A stretch of 64,000 bases of DNA, taken from contig MNCI01007747.1 of the NCBI GenBank assembly GCA_015680685.1, forward strand, positions 310,001 to 374,000, written 5' to 3'. Shown piece by piece: positions 55,778 through 64,000 of the stretch; within the stretch, counting starts at the first letter, position 1, and each line of letters opens with the position of its first letter. The translations under genes were made by a program, and so were the position numbers. The notes under the pieces are model-generated. The model was not told the origin of the DNA, ran no database searches, and was given only the letters and a program-made list of their open reading frames with translations. This DNA is from Gnetum montanum (Eukaryota > Streptophyta > Gnetopsida > Gnetales > Gnetaceae).

Positions 55778-57890
55778 ACCTTACCCTTTTTGGTAATGTC
55801 CAAAACCTAAGAAAATTACTTAGTATATTCTAAAGATCAATTGAGATAAGGATGGTGAAAGATGAAAGAGTATGCAAAAATGCATCCTTAATACAACACA
55901 AAATTCATTAAGCATTAAGAAACTTGTGAATTTTGAATAAGCACATTTATGTTCAAGAGCTATGCAACAAATATTGAATATCTTAACTCTAAGCTATAAA
56001 GATAGACATTAATACCACCGTAAGATTAGAAATATTCAAATATATCCATAAGGTCAAAATTATTTTTTAATACCCATGCTACCCATAATCATTTTACAAG
56101 TTACCTCATTATAACACAATCACATATCGCATTCAGATCATATCACAAGTCACCTCATTATAACACAATTACATATCACATCGAGATCATATCACAAGTC
56201 ACCTCAGTATATCATAATAACATATCACATTGAGGAGACATAAAATTCTTTTCTTTTCTAGACATCATCAAAAATTGATTTGAGACTTATAAAAAAATAT
56301 TAAAAATAAGAAAGATCAAAAGATTGTTAAGGATAACATCAACCTCATTAGATATAGTATTCATATCATTTTCATAATCAAACAATGGACATAGTAGGTT
56401 CATGTGAAGAAAAATAAATACATACAAACCTAACTTTTAAAAATAGATCAAATTTCAAAACTAGATCAAGAGATCACACAAATCAATTTCTAATTAAGAT
56501 GTTCACTTTGCCCACATATATTTTAAGAAATCTTAAAATTTCTCATCAATTCATTGTTCAAATTCCCTTAAGATGTTTTGTTATAGAATAGAAAAGTAAG
56601 TACTTTTTCTTGCTTTGATAGGCTTGAGATCTCCTAGATAGGAACTATTGAGCTCATATCAACAAGGGACTTAGGTACTCAAAATACTATACTCTCAATA
56701 TATAAAAAATGTAGCACTAGCATAGAGATATATTCAAATGAATTCCATAATCTTACACAGTTGATGATTACTTTTAGGTAAAATAAATTTAAGAATTAAA
56801 TCAAAAATATCTTGCTCTTTTATCTTTAAGTTTGTATCATATGGATATACCGTTTTTTGCTTGCCTAAGTATTATTTCTTGGAGAAAGCTTCATGAAATC
56901 CCCCTATATTGATGCTTCAAAATAATTCATGAGGTACATGCTCCCCTTACATATGTGTTTATCTTTTTTTTAACACTTTTAAGATCTCCACTAATTAATC
57001 ATAATCATGCTTATTCAAGAATATTGAATTATCTAACAAAGTTTAAAAAGACAAAAAAATACTAGAGAAAGTTAGTAGGCATAAATCATAACAAATTTTT
57101 TCTGGCTTGATTATCCAATCATGCCTCTCTTTACTATATTAAGATCAAGTTTTAAGACTTTTGAAAGCAAGGCCTTTCATTCCATTAGTAGTACCTTATG
57201 ATAAAGATTGCAAATAATTCATATGCTCAAGGAATTCTTTTTGAAATTTTACTTTTCTCAAAAGATACATGAATTAAAGGTACTAATTCAAATTCTATTA
57301 TTAGTATGCATGAAAAACATTTAAAAACAATTTCACTTTATGATTTCACAAGAAAGAAACAATGCCATATCATATCTTAATTAAGAGTATAGAACATAAG
57401 ACCTATATGTTTGAATAAAAATATATGTTCAAAAAAAAATTTGGTCCATGAATTACAATCAAGGGCCTTAACCCACTTGAAATTAATACATTTTATTTAA
57501 TAATCCAGAACATGATTTATCAATAAAAACTTTAAAAGTAGCACAAACATGTCATTAGAACATATTATAGTATGACTATTTGCAAGATCAAGTGGAAATT
57601 TTTCTTGGATTTCCAAAGACTTACAATAGCTTCCATTCAACCATAAAAATAAACTAATAAAGTATAATCCCATCAAGTCAAGAAATAATGATTATAACTA
57701 TACTTATCATTGCTTACCTTGCTTGTTGATGGAGATCAAGATGTTTAAGGAGTTTAGAACTAAGGTTCTTCTTTTGAAGTTTCTCATTTTATACCAATTT
57801 CACTTATTTCTTATTTCTTTCTCCCTTTTATAAAATTGTTGAGAGTTCCTTCTCTTGATTCTCCACACCTTTTAATTCTCTTTACACTTT
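55778..57890 (-). other. C2 internal non-coding region
   Basis: AT-rich; contains a short tandem repeat of CACCTCATTATAACACAAT type at 56100-56230 (three copies, period about 58 bp). I see no pol motif on either strand. Confidence 0.5.
56100..56230. repeat. Short tandem repeat in C2, period about 58 bp
   Basis: CACCTCATTATAACACAAT or its variant CACCTCAGTATATCATAAT occurs three times, each followed by CACATATC(G/A)CATT-like sequence and ATCATATCACAAGT. Confidence 0.6.
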
Positions 57891-58960
57891 TTATTTGTCA
57901 TCCATTTCTTGTCCTTGCAAGATTTCCTTTCTAAGTGCATTTAGGTAAGACCAAGGAGTCTTATGATATGACTAGGTGCTCCTGTGATAATATTTTAAAT
58001 TGCAATCACATTTCTTATGCCAAAATATATTACAATAATAACATCTAACATTTCTATTGTGGTTGAATTGATTAAACCTTGAAGATGCTTTTGGTTGGAA
58101 TGTAGTGCCTATTAACACTTCAATCTTTGGAGAATTCTTTTGTTGGAATGAAGTTTGTGTAGATGCTTTTATCAGTGGACTTCTTCCTTGTCCTAGAATG
58201 ATGCAAAGGGATTATTTTTCTTTGAAAATCCTTTCATTCACCAATTTGGTATCTACAAGTTCCTTTTCCATCTTCTCACAAAATAAGATTAGTTTTTTAT
58301 TCTAATCCTTAGGATTGAGTTTCCTTGTAAGAGATCTAAATATTTTGCATTAAGTAGAGATAAATCTTGATCTTTTTCTTTTACAAAATTTTCTTAGCTT
58401 TATACAATGATTTTGGAAGGGCAGCAATTCATTTCACAAAAGATCATATCTTTCCTCATCAATTTCACTTACTTGTTCATCATCTTCAATTGTACAATTA
58501 TCATCATCAATAAGAGCCATGTAGATGAGATGTGAGTTCTTTGTACTATTATCTAACTCTTCCTTTGTTTTCCATCATCCTAGCTTGTATAGATTTTTTT
58601 TTTAATTCTTATCTTGAGTTATTTTCTCTTCATCATCCCAACATGTATAGATGCTACTTCTTCATCTTTCTTCACTATACTCTTTTCCTTGTAACCTGTA
58701 AGTATTGGAATACTCATAGGCCATATGTCCTCTTCTACCACATATATAATATTCCATAGAAATGGTATCAAAATTTGAAATCTTAGATTTCTTACCTCTA
58801 GCTTTACCTTTGTTGCACAAAATGTTGCTAATGAGTTGAGTGCATTCATCCAAGATGAATACCAAAAGTATGAATCTCACATACTTAAAGATTTTTTTAT
58901 TTGATTATTCCAACATGTAAATGTAATCCCATGTAACATTGATGACTTGATGTATTATCC
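57890..58960 (-). pseudogene. gag: C2 gag, C-terminal part with zinc knuckle and coiled coil
   Basis: The minus strand shows YYICGRRGHMAYEYS (about 58710-58765), the CCHC knuckle CxxCGxxGHxAxxC with the first and last Cys read as Tyr. Then MALIDDDNCTIEDDEQVSEI (near 58480-58530), and a Lys/Glu-rich helical part (KLILFCEKMEKELVDTK near 58250-58300), the long extension typical of SIRE/Maximus gag. Short open frames at 58619-58880 belong to it. The capsid part toward the primer site is strongly reduced. Stops throughout. Confidence 0.7.
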
Positions 58961-59010
58961 TCCTTCCACCATTCACTTTTTAAGTTATTATGCTAGAAAT
59001 TAGGATTACC

Positions 59011-59024
59011 GAGCTCTAATACCA
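59011..59024 (-). promoter_or_regulatory. C2 primer binding site, tRNA-iMet type
   Basis: Minus strand TGGTATTAGAGCTC, two bases from the LTR end; one difference from TGGTATCAGAGC in the first 12. Confidence 0.8.
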
Positions 59025-59026
59025 CT

Positions 59027-60062
59027 TGAGGATTATGAAATTAGAAGCAGGGTTGAATAAGTTCCCTAATTAAAATTGCACCAGCCACATGAACACACCA
59101 AATTTTATGAAGTTCCCCAACTTGGGTATATTCACACATGGAGGATAGAATCTATGCAAACCTTTGGACTTTGTTTCATCAAAAAAATATGGTTTGAAGG
59201 GCACCACACCTTGTACAAGCTCTGAGCTTCACTTTGGAGTGTTTCATCACTATGAAATCACTCAACCGTACAAGGTACCAACAAGCTTAGAATTTCATTT
59301 TAAGGATTTCATAACCTTTAAAAGATTGAGCCCTACTCTAAAGTATTTTGCTATTGCAAAATCACTTAATCCCAAAAGATCTGGATAAGCTCAATATGGA
59401 TGCCTTCTTACAAGAAGCACATCAACCCTATAGGGCTACAATAAAGAAAGAAAAAGAACAAGAAAAAAATGTAACTAAATTTACCAGTCCTTGTACTTGA
59501 AGCTTAGTACAAATTAAAATTAAGAAAATGATGTTACAATGAGAAGGAAAAATAGAATTACATGGAATAGGTAATGATAAATCTTTGTGTGAATAGTACT
59601 TGTACAATTTCTGAGACTTTAACATCATCTTATGATCTTAAATTTTTCAAAAACTCCTTAGAATTCATGTAATGGCTACAAAATGACTAGTGTAGACATC
59701 TACTTTGAAGTTGGGATATCTATGTGAGATTAACCTTAATTCAAGTGAGATGCCTATCTAGTAGGTGGGGCATGTACAGTGAGACTTCTACTATTGGAGA
59801 TAGATGTTTACTATTTTTCAAGACATTTCCTCAACTTTTAAACATTGAATTTTGAGGCATTCTCTTGCCAATTTTTCTTCTTGGAAAATCTTGAAGCATC
59901 TTCATTTGACTAGTAGACTTCAATTTTAATTCATGCTATCATCTTGCCCATGTAGATCTCTTTTCCTTGAGTTCTTGTTCATGCCCTATAAAATCATCAT
60001 CCATGAAAAACACTCTATATTCTCCATTTTACTTAAGGTTTTTACATACCAAAAGGTCAACA
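59027..60062 (-). repeat. C2 5' LTR, 1036 bp
   Basis: Minus strand TGTTGACCTTTTGGTATG to TTTCATAATCCTCA. The plus-strand open frame 59164-59388, like 54892-55101 in the other copy, is only LTR sequence. Confidence 0.85.
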
Positions 60063-60067
60063 CTTTT
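60063..60067. repeat. C2 target-site duplication, right copy
   Basis: CTTTT; identical to 54776-54780. Confidence 0.8.
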
Positions 60068-61100
60068 TGTATTCATGCATATAACATTGTTTAGTATGTA
60101 CCTTGTCCACTTCAATTAATGTCAGGGCTACATGTCACTTCTTATTCATTATATTTAGTATCATTAAGTGCTCTTTCTATACTAAACTAAGGTCAAGGCC
60201 AAGCTCATAGGCATTTGAGAGCATACGAAGCTCTACTTCAATTAGAAGTGTTGGTAGTTTTTCATGTAATAACTAATAAAGAGAGTAACCTATATGAAGT
60301 TTCCAAATTAATCAATATGACCAATGAGCATTGTTGAGTTTTGTACTCTAGTCCTTTTTATATCAACTGATGATTCTTGTTAGGATCCTAGTTATCTCCC
60401 TATTAGAAACTTCAACTTGATCATTAGCTTTAAGATGATAAGGGGTTGTCAATTTATGTTTCATCCCCAAGCATTTCATTGATTCAAAAAGGTAGTTCTT
60501 ATGAAATTATTCCCATTGTCAAAAATAAGTACACTTGGCACAGCAAACCTATTTATCATATTTTGCTAAAAAAATCATGCTACAATGGAAGATGAATAAT
60601 CAGTGATAGGTATAGCTATAGCCCACTTGGTGCAGTAGTTAACAATAATAATGATGTACACCTTCCCATTGAACATGGGAGTGATGGATCTTATGAAGTC
60701 AATGCCCTAGAGGTCAAAGAGCTTCAATGATTGGATCCATTACTAAGGTCCTTTTATTAGGATCATTATTCCTCCATCTCATTGGCAATGCTCACATGAA
60801 CAAGAAAAAAGATGGACATCCTTAAAGATCATTGGCTAGAAGTATTCTACCATGAGGATCTTTATAGACATCCTTCTACCTACATAATGGTCCATGCAAG
60901 AACCTTCATGAGCATCTTGGGGGATTTGTAGTTGATTAGCATTAGGCATGCATCATTGCACAAGTCATCTATGAAAATCTTATAAAGGTTACCTTTCTTT
61001 CCATATAGTGATTGACTTGGTAAAGAAAATGTTGTTTCTTCTTCCTATCTCATCCTTTTGAAGTCTCCTAAGTGAGAAGATAGAAGAGGAAATCATTATA
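60068..61100 (-). pseudogene. A4 integrase, main part
   Basis: Zinc region remnants near 60800-60960 (PMRWRNNDPNK, where the family has a CQRxGNISRRNEMP block). Core: GIDFIRSITPMFNGKVYIII and VNYCTKWAIAIPITD (near 60590-60700; family WGIDFMGPFPSS...VDYVSKWVEA), VLIFDNGNNFI, KLTTPYHLKANDQVEVSNRE (near 60440; family AYHPQTNGQVEVSNRE). All three catalytic residues (IDF, FDN, VEV) are present. The C-terminal side continues ELGLDLSLV, NIMNKK and HEYKK, where C2 interrupts. Stops are present, so it is not functional. Confidence 0.85.
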
Positions 61101-61690
61101 CCAATTATTTTTCTTAGGATCTTGAACATCAACGGATTTTGAAAAGAGGATTTTATCTAGAAAATAATTAGATAAGGGCTCCTCATCCTCTTTTCCACCC
61201 CATCATAACCAAGACAAGTGATTAGCAACCACATTCTTAGTTTCCTTCCTATCCATCATCGTAAGATCAAACTCTTATAAAAACACCAATCACCATATGA
61301 CAGGGGGCCTTACCGATATCTTATTCATTAGCAAAGGGATAGCACTATGATCTATATACAAAGATTTTGCATCCAAGCACATAGTGTGCTTGAACATTTT
61401 CAGGAATTATACCACCACCATGAGCTTCTTCTGAATGCTACAATAATTTAATTGTGCACCTACAATGCTTTTTCTTGTACAATGGATGTAATATGGATGT
61501 TTTTGATTATCCAATTATGTAAGCACTACCTCCAACACATAATTTTATTCATATATCATTATATGAAATGGGCTAGATCAATCTATAGCACATAAAATTA
61601 GAGTTTCTACTAGCTTCTACTTTAACTATTCGAATGCTTATTCACATTCCATGAGTTACTTGAACGATGCATTCTTCTACATACTTATTC
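61100..61690 (-). pseudogene. A4 RNase H region, heavily decayed
   Basis: Lies between reverse transcriptase and integrase. Only scattered resemblance (for example MWLLITCLGYDGVEKRMRSP near 61180-61240, matching the end-of-RNase-H block ADHLSRL). No catalytic residues can be assigned. Confidence 0.45.
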
Positions 61691-62400
61691 AAATTCCATG
61701 GTAATTGTTAGTTCTACTACTGGTTTGACAATTTTTAAAGAATTTTTTATTAAATGTATTTAGTAACTAGTATGTCCAAGGAATGATTGTACATCTTTTA
61801 CTATTTTAGGTTTTTTGGTAATTTCTTGGATGACCTATACTTTCTCCAAGTCCACCTTCATATCTTTCTCTAAATATCTATATTTTAAGAAAATGCCTTC
61901 TTGGATCATCAAATGGCTTTTCCACTAATTAAACCTTAAGTTTTTTTCCACATAATGTTTCAACACTTGCTCCAGATAGTTCAAGGCTTGCTTGAATTTG
62001 GTGCCATAGGTGGAGAAGTCATTTATAAAGACCTCCACACCACTACCAATTTTTTGCTAAAAAATGCTAAGAATGAAGAATTAGAAAGTAAAAAGAGCAT
62101 TACAAAGGCTAAAGATCATTGTTTTGTATGCAAAAGTCCCATAGGGACTTGTGAAAGTTGTTTTGACATGATCCTCTATTGCTATCTAGATTTGAATATA
62201 GCCACTATAACCATCTAAAAAGCTATAGTAGTCATTCATTACAATAGTATTAAGCACATGGTCCACAAATAGTAATGGAAAATGGTCTTTGAAGACTTCC
62301 ATGTTCAATAGCCTATATTTTAGGTAGACACTCCATTTTCTTTCTTTATTTGATACAATTACAAGTGGGAACCCGTTCACTATCCCTAATGGAATAAATG
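61690..62400 (-). pseudogene. A4 reverse transcriptase
   Basis: 62186-62380 reads FPLVIVSNKERKWSVYLKYR, FKDHFPLLFVDHVLNTI and YYSFLDGYSGYIQI (family PLVIVPKKxGKWRVCVDYR, KDHFPLPFIDQVLDxLAG, YFSFLDGYSGYNQI). Then EDHVKTTFTSPYGTFAYKTM, SLCNALFTF, and VEVFINDFSTYGTKFKQAL: the active-site FxDDFS reads FINDFS. Next LNYLEQVLKHYVEKNLRFN and VQSFLGH (near 61770). The motif set is Athila/Calypso-like. The plus-strand open frame 61955-62218 is antisense to it. Confidence 0.85.
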
Positions 62401-62979
62401 AATCCTACCTTAAGAAATTATTTAATTTCATCCTTAATAACTTACTTAAGCTTTCAATTCAACCTCATATATGATTTTTGTTTCATTTTGATGGAGGATT
62501 TTGTATAGATTTGATATTGGCATATTCATCGATCTATCCTTGTTAGTTCATGCTATGACTAGCTGAAGATTATTGGCCATTCGTTTTTAGAAATTTTCTT
62601 TATTGTTATTGAGCAAGGTTGGCATTGATAATTACCAACTTACCATTATCAAGAAAATAATACTCTAAATTGGCCTATAATTTTTTGAGTTCAAGAGGCT
62701 CTTGCTTGAAATGATTTGGGATCTCCAACTCCTTCTAATCCATCTCAATATGTGAATGGGAATAATGGATATGGATATACTCTATTTCATTCATATTATT
62801 AATTTAAGCACCTGTGAGGCTTTTTGATATTTCCATGCATATTTCTATGTTTTCTCTAATATCTATTGTTAGCCACTATGTACCTTCCTATTTTGTTACT
62901 GCTTCATACATAGACCATTGAATATTGGATGTCTTGACATACTCATTATATGTTGTGTTAGATGTCATTTTCATGGTCC

Positions 62980-63450
62980 ATATCTTTTACATGCAATAGC
63001 ATCCTATGTCACTGTATGTGATACATAGAGTTGAATTCTTCTCCATCTTTCCAAATTCATTTTCCTTGGATATTTTCAATGAAAGATCTTAAATCTCCAA
63101 CTTGGTATCAATTGTACTAAGCCAAGCACTTTCCATGATGATAGGAAAGTTCCCCTTACAATTATTCACATGGATCACCATGAAATTTGCTAGATAATAC
63201 CACTCATAAATGGTGGTCATAATTTCCTTCATCAATCCCAAAGGAATAGTAATGGACTAATCTGCAAGCTTCAGTATGATGTTACATTTCTTTAGTAGAG
63301 GTAGTTTTTAGGTCTTATACATTTCTTGTGAGATCAAATTTACTCCAGAACCTGAGTCTAGTAGAGCTTTTCATGGATCATTTTCTATGCTCTAAAAATA
63401 GATAATAAGACTCCTAGGATTAAATAATTTCTTATGAATATTACCTACCT
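62980..63450 (-). pseudogene. A4 aspartic protease, same family as A1
   Basis: LLDSGSGVNLISQEMYKT (active site Asp near 63355) then LPLLKKCNIILKLAD, SITIPLGLMKEIMTTIYEW, FMVIHVNNCKGNFPIIMESA and LSTIDTKLEI. Each block aligns with A1 1345-1941 in order. A4 has Asp-Ser-Gly where A1 has Asp-Leu-Gly. Several stops. Confidence 0.85.
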
Positions 63451-64000
63451 TTATTCAATTGGTAATCACACATGTTAGAATGAGAGTATGGACATTAGAG
63501 GAAGTATTGTTTCAATAAGACTTATGGATATTTTCAGATGTAGTTGAAGTAGGATTAGCAATCACATGTGTGTATGAGGATTTTTCTAGACTATTAGTTC
63601 CAAAGAAAGTTCTCTTTTGAGGCTTCAACTTGGAACCACTCATATGGACATTTGAATGTAAGTTAATTGGCATCATGGTGTTTCTTTTTTGTGGCTATAG
63701 TGGAACTTCTCCTTGCATAGGTGGAGTAGGTGGCAAAGGAGTAGTATTAGATGATGCAGGGTTAGGTGAGGTATATTAATGAGGATAACTAGAGGATGAG
63801 TTAGGTCATGAAGTATGGATTCAATAATATTCTAGAGGATAATAGTAGTGAGTAAAAGGAATGTGGCTAGTAAAGCCAAGAGGAGATACATGCTACTAGA
63901 TATAATATTCATAGGAATCCAACTACCAATAAGGATACTAGTGTCATGGTGGTGTCATCCCTAAGATTGTGGGTTTCACCATTGGTGATATTATTTTTAA
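63451..64000 (-). pseudogene. gag: A4 gag tail (Pro-rich), continues outside window
   Basis: PTPPMQGEVPL (near 63700-63735) matches A1 PPTPTMQGELPS; TNSLEKSSYTH matches TKSLDKLSQ; and ITN-stop-IKVGNIHKKLFNPRSLII matches TDWIKVGYLPRKLTNPGSPLI. The capsid part would lie beyond base 64000. Confidence 0.75.

Larger units (their letters stand above)
54781..60062 (-). mobile_element. C2: SIRE-like Ty1/copia element, gag only, inside A4 integrase
   Basis: LTRs of 997 and 1036 bp, a perfect 5-bp duplication CTTTT on both sides, iMet-type primer site and a copia gag with zinc knuckle. The 2 kb between the gag end (about 57900) and the left LTR shows no protease, integrase or reverse transcriptase. 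So C2 is either a deletion derivative or a gag-only non-autonomous type. Confidence 0.85.
52800..64000 (-). mobile_element. A4: Athila/Calypso-like element with full pol, interrupted by copia C2; 5' end outside window
   Basis: Minus-strand order: gag tail, protease, reverse transcriptase, RNase H, integrase (with C2 inserted), internal purine tract, non-coding region and a probable 3' LTR near 53130-52800. Protease, gag tail and purine tract are clearly the same family as A1. It is the only A-type copy here with RT and IN. Confidence 0.8.

Noticed and set aside
61955-62218. 87-codon plus-strand open frame
   Set aside because: Antisense to the A4 reverse transcriptase, whose motifs are clear on the minus strand.

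Overview
The window looks like repeat-rich nuclear DNA from a land plant, most likely a flowering plant with a large genome. The DNA is AT-rich and CpG-poor. I found no intact host gene, operon, ribosome binding site, phage or CRISPR. Almost everything recognisable is a retrotransposon, many of them inserted into one another: Athila/Calypso-like, Tat-like and Tekay/Del-like Ty3/gypsy elements, SIRE-like Ty1/copia elements, and an RTE-type LINE. That mixture is typical of angiosperms; I cannot name a species. Nearly all reading frames carry stops and frameshifts, so most coding entries are listed as pseudogenes.

Layout. 1-5146 (+): element A1 (gag and protease only, then about 2 kb of non-coding DNA, a polypurine tract and a 973-bp LTR). 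5148-10322 (-): element A2, same family, gag only, tRNA-Asp-type primer site, one full and one truncated LTR. About 10465-25880 (-): SIRE-like copia element C1, interrupted inside its reverse transcriptase by the Tekay-like gypsy element D (about 11290-20519). D has a gag-pol, a 5S rRNA-derived fragment, a 34-bp minisatellite and, on the opposite strand, a remnant with several well-formed introns. About 28330-40545 (+): RTE LINE, split by element B (30110-39697, 1.2-1.3 kb LTRs), which itself contains solo LTR A3 (31432-32320, perfect 5-bp target duplication). 41926-42720: a third LTR of the C1 family. About 42860-50230 (+): Tat-like gypsy element E, with an archaeal-type RNase H before its reverse transcriptase, and its integrase split by an unidentified 3-kb insert. 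50390-52580 (-): an unrecognised coding-like stretch. About 52800-64000 (-): element A4, the only A-family member here with reverse transcriptase and integrase. Copia element C2 (54781-60062, perfect CTTTT duplication) is inserted in its integrase and the integrase frame resumes on the other side.

How the parts relate. A1, A2 and B share a gag protein but lack reverse transcriptase and integrase. A4 carries the same protease plus the missing enzymes, and all four share a purine-rich motif at the end of the coding region; A1, A2 and B repeat it next to the 3' LTR. The simplest reading is an autonomous retroelement (A4-like) with several gag-carrying, pol-deleted relatives that depended on it. 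C2 shows the same gag-only organisation in copia. The LTR promoter regions of several families are filled with short inverted-repeat modules that differ between families and subtypes.
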